A stretch of DNA of 64,000 nt from NCBI GenBank assembly GCA_039707655.1, contig CM077671.1, positions 305,846,509 through 305,910,508 of the forward strand. Direction: 5' to 3'. This DNA comes from Elymus sibiricus. Lineage: Eukaryota; Streptophyta; Magnoliopsida; Poales; Poaceae. The position numbers and the translations under genes are program-made. A model generated the notes under the pieces. It saw only the letters and a list, made by a program, of their open reading frames with translations, made no database searches and was not told the DNA's origin. Positions 35,169 to 46,877 of this stretch are shown one piece after another (position 1 is the stretch's first letter; the number at the start of each line of letters is the position of its first letter).

Positions 35169-36512
35169 TCAAGTAATGGATCCATCCGGATCCCAAGGTA
35201 TATCAAAGCCAATTTTAATTAGCAATGATTTGTAATTTATTAGTGAGAACAAAGTGATATATATCATGCAATGACGAAGTCTAACTCTCTTCCTATGCAT
35301 CGGCATGTCATAAAAGAACAATTCATGCACATCAAGTAAAGGCCAATGCATAGTATAAACAGTTACTTGCAATTTTATCGAATTGGAAACATAAAGAGGT
35401 GGAGATGTAGTTCCTCTCTCATAATAATTGCAAGTAGGAGAAGCAAGCACATGCAGATTATATTCATTAAAATCATCATGTGTAGTAGCAAAACGCAACC
35501 CATCAATGTAATCCTTAATAAGAGCAAACTTCTCCGATATAGTGTAGTTGGGAGAATTCAAAAAGATAACAGGACTATCATGTGTGGGTGCAATAGCAAC
35601 AATTTCATGCTTAACATAAGGAACTATAGCAAGTTCATCTTCATAAGCATAATTCATATTGGCATCTTGGCCAGAAGCATAGCAAGCATCAAATTCATCA
35701 AAAAGGGATATTTCAAATGAATCCAAGGGATCATAGCAATCATCATGGCATTCATCCTTCGGTAAGCATGAAGGGTAATTAAACAATGTATGAGTTGAAG
35801 AGTTACTCTCATTAGAAGGTGGGCACGGGTGATCAATCCGCTCTTCCTCCTTTTGTTCTTCGCTCTCCTCCTCATCTTTTTCATCTAATGAGCTCACAAT
35901 TTCAGCAATTTTTCTTCCATAGATTCCTGCAAATTATTAGTCTCTTCCAAGGCAGCGGTCATTCTCTCAATAAATTCAATAATATCAGCATTGCAATCAT
36001 AATTCTCATAGCAATATTTAAGTATGGATAAATTTCCAGATTCGTCAGGAACATCATCATCATACTTTTCAAGCAAAGAAGTAATTTCATAAGCACCTTT
36101 AAAAGCAACAAATTCTTCTATTCGTTCCACATCATAGTAATCATAAATACCTTTAGCATATGAAGACAAGATTTCATTGTCATTGAATTTACATTGAAAG
36201 GGAAGGTGTCAAGCTTCTATCATAGAGCAACAAGTAAAGTCACATCTCGAGCATGCATCCCAAGCAAACCATTGCAATATTCTAATTTGATCCCATAAGT
36301 GTTTCCCTTTTTGAGACAAGCGATAATCCCTAAAGTACTCACGTTGATCCAACGTGTCTCCCATTATAAAGTTCGATGAGGATTTCTCAGGATTATCAAA
36401 GGAGTAATTAACGTGTTTCACATAACTAGCATCGAGAGTTTTAGGAGGTTCCCCATCTCCATGAGTAGCAAGTACCACTAATTTTTTTTCGTGTTTTGTG
36501 TTCCATATCCAT
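35169..36512 (-). pseudogene. Unknown acidic protein of non-autonomous element B
   Basis: A likely start is ATG 36512 (MDMEHKTRKK). Three lesions break one original frame of about 440 codons: a 1-bp shift in an A-run near 36485, a TGA at about 36206-36208, and a second 1-bp shift in an A-run near 35910. Segments read HGDGEPPKTLDASYVKHVNY, YAKGIYDYYDVERIEEF, EFIERMTAALEETNNLQES and SLDEKDEEESEEQKEEERID, then a Cys/Asp-rich part ending DIPWDPDGS. It has no zinc knuckle and no pol motif. I do not recognise a family; position right after the primer site suggests a gag-like or accessory role. It is unrelated by eye to the frame in element A. Confidence 0.6.
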
Positions 36513-36605
36513 AACTAAAGATATAAAACAACTAAAAACAGAAAATAAAAATTACTTAGTAGTAAAGCAAACAAGCATACACGAGAAAATTCACCCCACG
36601 CTATT

Positions 36606-36625
36606 GCTCCCCAGCAACGGCGCCA
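36606..36625 (-). other. Primer binding site of element B
   Basis: On the minus strand TGGCGCCGTTGCTGGGGAGC starts 11 bases after the 5' LTR end. It is the tRNA-Asp type site, with one change from that of element A. Confidence 0.85.
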
Positions 36626-37233
36626 GAAAAAGGTCTTGATAACCCACAAGTGTAGGGGATCGTTTGTAGCCTTTTTCGATAAGTAAGAGTGTCGAACCCA
36701 ACGAGGAGCTAAAGGTAGGACAAATATTCCCTCAAGTTCTATCCACCACCGATACAACTCTACGCACGCTAATGCTTGCTTTACCTAGAACAAGTATGAA
36801 ACTACTTTGCGGGAATAAAACTAAAAGTACTTTGCAAGATAATAAAGAACGTGGAAATAAAAGTTAGGTGCTGTTTTAATAAAAGAACAACAAAAGTAAA
36901 TAACTTAGTAGAAAGCTTTTTATGTAACGCAAGAGAAAGATTGTCCCTAGGCAATTGAATATGATACGATAGATACTTGCTATATACAAGAGAAAGCTTT
37001 TAATAAAACACACTTTCCGTACTTGGATCATATGCACTTATGATTGGAACTCTAGCAAGCATCCGCAACTACCAAAGTTCATTAAGGTAAAATCCAACCA
37101 TAGCATTAAGTGTCAAGTCCCCTTTACTCCCATACGTAACAACCCACCTACTCGGGTTTATGGTTCTGTCACTCAAGCAACCCACCATAGGCAAATCATG
37201 AACATATTGCAACACCCTACTGAGGGGATCCCT

Positions 37234-37703
37234 TGTCGGTGTCAAACCGGCGGATCTCGGGTAGGGGGTCCCGAGCTGTGAGACTAGGATCGATGGTAAC
37301 AAAGGGACGAAGGAGACGATCTTTACCCAGGTTCGGGCCCTCCTATGGAGGTAAAACCCTATGTCCTGCTTGATTATATTGATGATATGAAGGTTACAGA
37401 GTTGATCTACCTCGAGATCGACTAGCTAAAACACTAGATGAGTTTTTGTATCCTATGATCTAAAACCCTCTGGCTTATATAGATACCGGGGGTCATTAGG
37501 GTTACATATGGTCGGTTGCCCACCTGAGGGAAAAAACATGCCTAGACTACCATCTTCAACTTGACGGACACGCCACGGCTCCTGAGGTCTCCTCCTTGGT
37601 GACAAGGCCTTCGATTAATCTCATCCTCAGTGAGCGGCCCATTAGCCCGACCTATGAGAAATAGGTCGGCAGTCCGAGGACCCCTTAATCCCGGACTCCC
37701 TCA
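37234..37703 (-). repeat. 3' LTR of element F
   Basis: Begins TGTCGGTGTCAAACCGG and ends GGACTCCCTCA. The internal sequence beside it reads CCGGGGGCTAC on the minus strand, a polypurine tract. The TATA-like TATATAAG (minus strand) is at about 37474-37482. Confidence 0.92.
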
Positions 37704-37919
37704 GTAGCCCCCGGACTAGCCTCCAACGCCGAGGTATATCCGGAAAATATTACGTGTCGAAGTCTTCGACTTGCGAGGCGAGTCCCTCAACTTCTTCTGG
37801 CTTGGCAACCATCCCGTCATCGGAGAGTCCTCAATTGCTGAGAACTTGCGGGACCCAATATAATAACCTTCAGCGCTTCTCGATCCTTGTGCGCCGAGGG
37901 GAGGCGAGCGGCCCGGCAG

Positions 37920-38050
37920 CTTTTTATAAGACTACCCCTCCCGTAAGGGAGGCACCACTTATTTAAACAAGTTAAATTTCGGTCTGGGTCACAGCTTCCT
38001 CTTCTTCCCCGTTTAGAGAGAAACTTCAAGTGAGAGATCATCACAAAATC
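37920..38050 (+). promoter_or_regulatory. Putative promoter and leader of the antisense gene in element F
   Basis: Two TATA-like motifs lie ahead of the start codon: TTTTTATAAG at 37921-37930 and TTATTTAAAC at about 37960-37968. The ATG is at 38051. This is positional evidence only. Confidence 0.4.
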
Positions 38051-40897
38051 ATGGCGAGCGCCCCCAGCTCTTCCTTGCGCCCTTACGGCTCCCGTCCTGG
38101 GGATTGGACGAGTTGCGCTGTATCCCTCCTCCGGTTGCGCGACCTTGAGACCCAAGGGTATCTCCCTTCCTCAGATCTGGCGGCAACTCGCGCCGGCTTG
38201 ACTTCCTTTGACGGCGAATCTTTCGCGGAGAATTTCCCCAATCCTAACCAGGGCGAGCGGGTATGCTTTGTGCCCTTCCCTGTACGGGGCCTAGGGTTCC
38301 CCATTCATCCTTTCCTCAGGGGGTTACTGGAGTTCTATGAGATCCAGCTCCATCATCTTACCCCCGGATCCATTCTGCACATTTCGAGCTTTGTCGCTCT
38401 CTGCGAAATGTTCTTGGGCTGCGAGGCGCACTTCGAATTATGGAGGAAGTACTTCTGCCTCGTCCCCCGAACTCGGGGCGAAACAATTTGGGAAATCGGA
38501 GGAGCCGAAGTATGCCGCATAGCGGGAATAGGATACCCAGTGGGGACACCGAAGAAGGAATCCGAAGAGTGGTTTTCGGAGTGGTTCTACATCGAGGACG
38601 TTCCCCTATTCGATCCAGCTCGGAGGGGCTTGCCCGAATACTCCGACGCTCCTCCGAAGAAAAAGTATAATTGGCGACCGAAGAGTTCGTCCCAAGAGGA
38701 CAGCGCCGAAGTTCTTCGTTTGGCCGCCAACGTAAGGATACTGGCTCATCACAGGCTGACAATGATTGACATGATGGCCGCCGCCATCTCCCGATGCGTC
38801 CAACCTCTTCAACAAAGGATACATCCTTTGTGGCAATACAACGGGACGAGTGACGCCACTCGCTCCCGACGGCTGGGCCCTGCCAATCAGGTGGCCTTGG
38901 CAGCCGCACTTGCCGACTTCTACAAAGGAGAAAAAGAAGATTTTGTTCAGTTGCAGGTTAAGGAGGGCTACTCGAGTTACAACCCTATTGAATGGGTAAG
39001 CCCTTCGACTCTACGTCTTGAGTTCAGGCATTTATGCGCCCTTTTTGACTAACGCTTTTAATCTGCGCAAACAGGAAAGGCGGAGCTTTGCCGAGACAAT
39101 CAACTGTCCGGCCCCCCAACCAGAGAACTACTCCCGCGACGATGATCCAGGATTTCATGACGACCCAGAGCTGTCACTGGCATATGAAGACGGGGTCTTT
39201 TACCAGGAGAGCCTTGATCGATCCAAGGTGGCCATCATAGCTGATCACCCCGGATCACTCCCCTCCTCCACGGAGGGCAAGAAGAAAAATTCTACCCGCA
39301 AAAGGCAGGCGTCATCCGTCGACCCAAACATACCGGCTCCCACTCCCAAGCGCCGCCGGTCCTCGCGACGAACGTCGGCTACAGCAGCAATGCCCGAGTC
39401 GGGCGCCCACAGGAGTTCCTCATGTGAGCCGGTCGTGGAGACGGCCCCGAACACTCGATCAACCAAAAGGTACTTTGTTCGGTCAGTTAATCAATTATTG
39501 TTATGATCGGTAGGATCTTACAGAGAATCTTATGTCGAATTACTCGACTTACTCAGGAAGCGAGTACAACCCTCCTCTGCCGAAGACATTGCCGGGATGC
39601 CCGGCAACATGCATGAAAGAAGATCTTCTGCTCAGGTCGAACCCGCCGCGGAGGCTCCCATGGTCAATCCGACCCCCAAAGACTCTGGGGACGAGGTATC
39701 AGTCACTAAATCCGAAGAAGGGAGCGCGATGAAACATCGGCGGCGGCGAGGAATCCTGCGCGACCCAGTGTTTTCCAAACAGGAGTTCAATGCCCTATGC
39801 TCGGCGGACGCACATCTTGGAGCTGCCCGAGCCGGGTTCGGCGAGGCTGTGAAACTGATATCGTCTGGCCTGAAGGTGAGTGATTAAAAATTCGGACATA
39901 AATGTAAACCCAGTAGCCCCCGAGCCTTGATTTGGTCGGGACGACCGAATTAAGGATCCGCACATTGCTTGCATGGATGATGCAGGCCTCAAGGCAGCAG
40001 AACGAGCAATTGGCCAATGAATTGGCAGCGAGCAGAACACAGGTGGAAACCGTGAAGGCCGAACTTGAACAGGTGAAGAAGTTTACCCGGGAGGCACAAG
40101 GTGAGTATAACTATTCTGCTGATCTTAGCGTATAATCCCATGCTGACGCGATGGTACTTTTAGCAGCTGAATCAATAGGGCAATTGCAAAAAGATTTGGA
40201 TGCAGCCCGAGAATCCCAGAGGTACGCCGAATCCCAGTATGAGGCTGGCTGCCTTTCGCTGCAGCGAAACCTGGAGGAGAAGAAACGCCTCCAGGTGGAA
40301 AACAAACAGCAGGCCGAAGATATTGAGAATTTAAAGACTCAATTGGCCCATGCCCAAGAAGAGAACCAAAAAGTACAGAGGGGCATGTTCGGTAAGTTTT
40401 GATTATAACGTCGAAAGGTATCTCCCCTTCATAAGGTGTAACGGACATGCCTTGTCTCATGTGTAGGTCTCCTAACCGGGCAGCCTGAAGAAGAGATCAG
40501 CTCCTTCCGGGGGAACCTTCTGAAGGAACTATCCGCCGTGCATGAGCGGGCTCGGAAGGCTATGAGGGGCGTGATAAAAGCACTATGGCCTACCGAGCAG
40601 GCTCCAAAAAGGATGGCCGAATTAACCGATCGGTTCAAAGAAGCCCGGAGTCGATTCGAGCTATGGAAGTCATCGGCATGCCGGGAGGGAGCACGAGAAG
40701 CGTGGGCAATGATCAAGACCCGTTATACCGGCCTTAACCCCGAGCATATGGCTCGGGTTGGGCCAGTAGGACCTGATGGGCAAGAAGTCCCACTTCACTT
40801 GGTGTACGACCAAGTGATGCCTGCGGCTCGTCTCTCGCAGGAAGATTGCACCCTGGATGCCATAATAGACAATCTTGACCAGCAGCCAGATGTGTGA
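38051..40897 (+). CDS. Intact six-exon antisense gene of a Gypsy element (Transposase_28-like, 'putative gypsy type transposon' protein)
   Basis: Exons by GT-AG borders and frame continuity: 38051-38995, 39075-39469, 39524-39875, 39986-40100, 40164-40391 and 40467-40897 (TGA). They total 2466 bp, an exact multiple of three, giving 821 residues with no internal stop. Residues 1-315 hold the conserved core (RVCFVPFPVRGLGFPIHPFL, RGLLEFYEIQLHHLTPGSIL, CEMFLGCEAHFELWRKYFCL, GETIWEIGGAEVC). The middle is Ser/Lys-rich with basic clusters (TPKRRRSSRRTS) that could be nuclear localisation signals. The C-terminal half is coiled-coil-like (NEQLANELAASRTQVETVKA, LQRNLEEKKRLQVENKQQAE). The family is annotated in grasses as putative gypsy-type transposon; its biochemical role is not known to me. 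It lies antisense to gag-pol, between pol and the 3' LTR. Because the element's RNA is made from the other strand, these introns would not be spliced out during retrotransposition. Confidence 0.85.
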
Positions 40898-41767
40898 TTC
40901 TATGTATCTATGTACTTTAAATCAAAAAGTTGCTCCAACTATGTTGTAAACTTTGTCTTAACCAGCCATCGGCTTCGACCTCCCGTGCAGAGAGCTCGGG
41001 AGTGTTCCGTACAAAATATCCCTTGATTAAGAGGGAATTCTTTCGAGGAACCAGGCAATCCGGCCATTTGGTACGAACAGACAGAAGGCGCACAGGGAGA
41101 CATGTTATATTACTGCTTAGCGTAAGAAACATCTTCCAAAGAAAATAGTACCTCTATCGGTGCCTTTCTTTAGGTTGCTACGTAAATCATAGCTAATAAG
41201 GCCGCATACTACGAGTATGCGACTAATGGCTTTATTGAGAAAACCGCGTGATGGTAATAACAACCATAATTTTATTTGTTGCTTCCGTCACGGCCGACCA
41301 ATTTTCTACTAAAGATAGCTAGCTTTTGGCTTCACCTGTCTGAGGTACGTATCCGGATGACCCAGCCGTAACAATCGCAGAGGTGCTCCCTTTACTCTCT
41401 AGCCGAACAATCGGGAACGTAGAGGGTAAACACAGGAGCGAGGCAACCCAGCTTGGCAAAAATCTTAGTTCGAATTGATGCATATGATGGCTTTACAATC
41501 GACAAACGAAACATTCATGCATAAGAAATTTCAACGGATGCTTAAAAGAAAAACTCATCGGCTTCGGGAAGAAGCCCCCACGTGTTATATTCGGATTTTA
41601 CATTTGACGATGTATGCCGAATATCTAAACACTAGCTCGGTTTAACCGAGCACAAACTTGGGGAGAGAAAGGTCCTGGCCTGCCAAGAATTAAGGTGGTC
41701 GGGAAGGAAAAATGAAAATAAGAGAGAAAAAATAAAAGGGGAGGGTAGAGAGAATGACAACACCGGT
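40898..41767. other. Spacer between the antisense gene and pol in element F
   Basis: No gene is visible. The two genes converge here, so this stretch should hold the 3' UTR and polyadenylation region of the plus-strand antisense gene and the region after the pol stop of the minus-strand unit. No clear terminator motif is evident by eye. Confidence 0.5.
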
Positions 41768-44700
41768 CTAGCCGTAGAAGCGCCGAAGACGAGCTGCGTT
41801 CCATGGGTTTGGTTCGAGGCGGTTGTCTGCCGGGCTGCGAAGACGATAAGCCCCCCCTGTGAGGACTTCGTCGATTATGAAGGGGCCCTCCCATTTGGGA
41901 TTGAGCTTATGCTTCTGCTTCTCGGGGAGCCGTAAGACGAGTTCACCCACGTTATATGCTTTCACCCTTACCTCCCTGGTCTGGTAACGCCGGGCCTGCT
42001 GTTGATAAAAAGTAGAGCGAGCCCGAGCTATGTCGCGCTCTCCTTCCAAGGTGTCCAAGTCGTCGTGCCGATCTAGCTCGGCCTCCTTTTCTTTGTACAT
42101 GCGCACCCTTGGTGCATCGTGAATAATATCACAAGAAAGGACCGCTTCTACCCCGTAGACCATGAAGAACGGTGTGTATCCTGTTGATCGATTCGGGGTG
42201 GTACGCAGGCCCCACAGAACGGAATCAAGTTCCTCCACCCAATGGCAGTCGGACTCATGAAGATATCGGACCAAACGTGGCTTAATACCACTCATAATGA
42301 GGCCGTTGGCTCGTTTGACCTGTCCATTGGTCTGCAGGTGATACACCAATGCGTAATCGAGCTTAATGCCCATTTTTGCGCACCAGTCATTTACTTTTTG
42401 GGCGGTGAAGTTGGATCCATTGTCCATTATTATACTGTGCGGGACACCATAACGGTGTACCACGCCAGATATAATGTCGATTACTGGTCCGGACTTGGCT
42501 GATTTGACAGGTTTTGCTTCGATCCATTTGGTGAACTTGTCCACCATGACCAGTAGGTATTTATTTTTCTTGGCCCCCCCTTTAAGTGGTCCGACCATGT
42601 CCAGCCCCCATACCGCAAAAGGCCAAATGATCGGGATAGTCCGATGAGCCGTTGGGGGCATGTGACTTTGATTTGCAAAAAGTTGGCATCCCACGCAATG
42701 CTGGACAAGCGACTGGGCGTCCACTCGAGCGGTGGGCCAGAAGAAACCAGCCCGAAAGGCTTTGCTTACTAAGGTCCTTGCTGCGGCGTGATGGCCGCCC
42801 ATTCCTGCGTGGACTTCGGCCAAGAGCTTCCGCCCTTCTTCCTCAGATTTGCACCGCTGGAGTACTCCGGTGGTGCTTTTCTTGTATAACTCACCCTCGT
42901 GGACTTTGTAGGCCTTGGATCGCCGGATTATGCGTCGCGCCTCTGTCTGATCGTCGAGGAGTTCTTTGCGAAGAAGGTAGGCAAGGAAGGGCTCGGTCCA
43001 TGATGCGATTACTGCCATGACCTCATGAGCCGAAGGCGTTTCGTCCATTACGGAGCCGCCAATGATTTGGTCGTCTGGTTCGTTTATAGGGGGAACAACC
43101 TCTTCCGCACTGATGGGTCCGGTACCCTTATTGTCGTCCTGCCAAACCACTGATGGCTTAAAGAGCCGTTCCAGGAAAGTGTTTTTCGGGACGGGGTCGC
43201 GTTTGGCCCCCATGCGGGCCAATATATCAGCGGCCTGGTTGTCGTCTCTAGCGACATGATGGAAGTCCAGCCCCTCGAACCGTGCGGATATTTTAAGGAT
43301 GGCGTTTCTATATGCCGCCATCTTTGGATTTTTGGCATCGAACTCGCTGTTGATTTGAGAGATGGCCAGGTTGGAGTGTCCCCGTACCTCCAGTCGTTGT
43401 ATGCCCATTGAGGCTGCCATCCGAAGACCGTGCAAGAGTGCTTCATATTCGGCTGCATTGTTGGAGTCGGCATACATGATCTGCAACACATATCGAACGT
43501 TGTCGCCTGTGGGGGATGTGAGAATAACTCCAGCCCCCAGTCCGGCCAAAGTTTTGGATCCATCGAAGTACATCGTCCAATGGGAGTATGTACTATATTC
43601 CCTGGGGAGCTCGGCCTCTGTCCATTCGGCGAGGAAATCTGCCAGCACCTGAGATTTAATAGCTCGTCGTGGTTTGTAGGCAATTTCAAAAGGAAGGAGC
43701 TCAATGGCCCATTTGGCTATGCGGCCGGTGGCGTCCCTGTTGTTGATTATATCGTTCAGGGGTACTTCGGATGCCACCATAACCGAACACTCTTGGAAGT
43801 AGTGTCTTAGTTTCCGTGATGCCATAAATACGGTATAGGCTATCTTCTGGTAGTGCGGGTATCTGGACTTGCACTGCGTTAGTACTTCTAACACGTAATA
43901 GACCGGCTTCTGTATCCGGAATTTGTGTCCCTCCTCCTCTCGTTCGACGACGAGCACTGCGCTAATGACTTGGTTGGTGGCCGATATGTATAATAACATG
44001 GGTTCACCAGCGCCTGGTGCTGTGAGTATGGGATTACTTGCCAGCAGTGTTTTAATTTCTTCTAACGCAGCCGCTGCTTCATCGGTCCATTCGAAAATAT
44101 TGGTCCGTTTCAGCAATCTGTAGAGCGGTAAAGCCTTTTCACCGAGGCGGGAGATAAAGCGACTTAGCGCCGCCACGCAACCAGCCAACCTTTGGACATG
44201 CTTTAGCCCTGTGGGAACTGCAAGTTCTGATAGGGCACAGATCTTGGCCGGATTCGCTTCTATTCCTCTATGGGAAAGGATGAATCCGAGCAGTTTACCA
44301 GCGGGAACTCCGAATACACACTTCTCTGGATTGAGTCGTATATCGTACTCACGTAGGCTGGCAAAGGTTTGCCTTAGGTCGTCAATCAGTTGGCTGACGT
44401 GTTTGGTTTTGACTACCACGTCGTCCACGTATGCCTCGACTATTTTACCGACTTGTTTGGCGAGACAAGTCTGGATCATGCGCTGGTACGTAGCCCCAGC
44501 GTTTTTAGCCCGAAAGGCATCGTGTTGAAGCAGAACGGCCCGTAGGGGGTGATGAATGCGGTTGCGGCTTGATCCGATTCCTTCATTTTGATTTGATGGT
44601 ATCTGGAATAAGCGTCGAGGAAACACAATGAGTCCTGTCGGCTGTGGCGTCAATAATCTGGTCTATGCGTGCTAAGGGGAAAGGGTCCTTAGGGCAGGCC

Positions 44701-46565
44701 TTGTTGAGGTCTTTAAAGTCGACGCACAGCCGCCAGGATTTGTCTTTCTTTGGTACCGTCACCAGGTTTGCCAACCATTCGGGGTGCTTAATCTGCCGTA
44801 TGAATTCGGCCTCTAGCAGTTTGGCTAATTCTTCACCCATAGCTTGTCGTTTGGGCTCAGAAAAGCGGCGTAGAGTCTGCTTGACGGGCTTGAAGCCTGA
44901 GATGATGTTCAGACTATGTTCTGCTAGCCGCCGTGGGATTCCGGGCATTTCAGAAGGGTGCCAGGCGAAGATGTCCCAATTTTCTCGTAAGAATGCTCGT
45001 AGTGCTTCGTCCACCACGGGGTCCAGCTGAGCTCCGATAGACGCTGTCTTGTTGGGGTCCGTCGGGTGTACCTGGAATTTATCGATTTCATCTGCAGGTT
45101 TAAAGGACGTGGATTTGGGCCTTTTGCTAAGGATCACATCGTCCTTATCTACTGTTGACCGGAGTGTGGTCAGTTCTTCTGCAGCGAAGGTCTCAGCTAG
45201 TGCCTCGAGGGCGAGCGCTGCTGTTTTGTTTTCAGCTCGAAGGGTTATGCTCGGATCACTGGCGATTGTGATTACTCCGTTTGGGCCTGGCATCTTGAGC
45301 TTCATATACCCGTAATGTGGTATAGCCTGGAATTTCGTGAAGGCGTCACGCCCCAGCAGGGCGTGGTAACCGCTGGGGAAGGGCACGATATGGAAGAGAA
45401 GTTCTTTAGATCGGTAGTTTTCGGGTGTGCCGAACACTACGTCCAGGGTGATATGTCCTGAACAACGTGCCTCTCTCCCAGGAATGATCCCCCGGAATGT
45501 TGTGTTGCTATGCTCGATGCGAGATCGGTCAAATTGCATTTTTTCCAGGGTATCTTCGTAGATAAGGTTTAAACCACTGCCGCCATCCATTAGCACTTTA
45601 TTCAACCTGAAGCCATCGACGATGGGGTTTAAGACCAGTGCGGCCGGTGTATGATTGGGACGGATGGTTGGTCGGTCGGTATCTCCGAAGGTGATGGGTA
45701 TGTCTGCCCATGAACTTGTTGCTGCCACATGATAGACCTGTTCGAGTTCTTTAAGAGCTCTTTTCCTCCTGTTCCTTGAGGGGAACGTTTCGTAGATCGT
45801 CAGGACTTCGGCATTGTATTCTGGTGGCGATGTGGAGCGCTTGTTCGGCGGTAGTGCCTCAAGGATTGCTTCACCACTTTTTGCGACCTGCCTGACGACC
45901 CAGCAGGCTCTAAGGCTGTGAGTCGGGCTTGTGTTCAGCAATAAGGAATGTATAGGGCATGGTTTATCCAACAGCCCGTCTAGGACAGTTCTGACCCCCG
46001 CAAGGGGCCAATTTCTCTTTTCGGCGGGCTCGAGTTCGGCTAGCCGCTTCGGAGGTATCCTCTTTTTCCGGTCTCCTCTAGGGTACTCGGTAAAGGTTGG
46101 TTCCGAAAGTAGCCGCTCGGCTTGCCAGGTGCTCTCCATGGCACAATATTTTTGCACCAGGTCAGACAGCTCGGTGAAGTTGCGAATGTGCCGACGCGCC
46201 AGGGCATTAAGAATCCCTTCATCATGGCAATTGCGATTGAAGGTTGCCATTATCTCCTGGTCACTATGACCTCGTACTTTGTTTCTAGCGAGGAGGAGTC
46301 TAGCCCAAAAATGATGAACCGACTCTCCTGGTAAATGTTTAACATCCCGTAAGTCTGAAGACTTGGACTCTGGTGCGATGCTTGAGTGCTCGACTTGGGT
46401 GGTGGGTGGGAAAAACTTTGATTCCACGCCGCGATGTGAGTCCGAAATTACGGGTTCCGAGTTGCATGCTAGATCAGAGACCATTACCAATCTATCTCCG
46501 GAGCGAACTCCAGGGTCTGTGTTACAAGCGAGGCCTCGATGATCAGAGATTGGGGTATGAACCAT
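41768..46565 (-). pseudogene. Gag(part)-protease-RT-RNase H-integrase polyprotein of element F, two frameshifts and lost catalytic residues
   Basis: The right frame (46565-44583) has part of the gag capsid (LPGESVHHFWARLLLARNKV), a protease (VLMDGGSGLNLIYEDTLEKM, HALLGRDAFTKFQ) and the RT N-part (CVDFKDLNKACPKDPFPLAR). A 1-bp shift near 44640 and a second near 44512 lead to the frame running to 41768. This has the RT box VEAYVDDVVVKT, a degenerate first RNase H, then a second archaeal-type RNase H (MYFDGSKTLAGLGAGVILTS, NNAAEYEALLHGL). The zinc-binding part of integrase (GGHHAAARTLV, CVGCQLF) and the integrase core (GLDMVGPLKGG, IIMDNGSNFTAQ) follow. In the second RNase H the usual GDS is GHS (His codon 43376-43378). 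In integrase the catalytic Glu of the D-D-35-E triad is Lys (GQVKRANG, codon 42314-42316). The copy cannot be autonomous. Confidence 0.92.
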
Positions 46566-46872
46566 TTTTAATGCCGGTCATTGGGGGGACAAGCCCCTAG
46601 TCGGACACTCGACGGTGGCGACTAGGTGAGTGACTTCGGGATGAGAATCTCCCTAACGTCGGGTTTAAGCCCGATCCGGTCATAGACCGGGGTCTGGTCG
46701 TCAGTCATACGCATGGTCTGAATCCGATCAAACAGCTCGTTTAGGAACGAGGCAACGGTAGGATGTGTGTCGCTGAAACGCGTGGGGTCGATCTGCGGCG
46801 TGGCAGTTCCGGAGTTGCTTTAAAGCGGATCCGGGTCCTGTTCGGTGATAGCGGATCTAGTCACAACGACTG
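46566..46872 (-). pseudogene. Gag region of element F left of the Angela insertion, with stops
   Basis: On the minus strand the frame continues from the Angela insertion point with protein-like sequence (PQIDPTRFSDTHPTVASFLN, PVYDRIGLKPDVREILIPKS). Stops occur after DPDPL and near 46625. It links the N-terminal gag piece at 55466-55773 with the frame at 46565. Confidence 0.6.
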
Positions 46873-46877
46873 GATTG

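Noticed and set aside
42652..43810. Plus-strand frames of 96-126 codons
   Set aside because: Complementary to the conserved RNase H-integrase frame of element F; unlike the gene at 38051 they show no splice-consistent continuation or family similarity.
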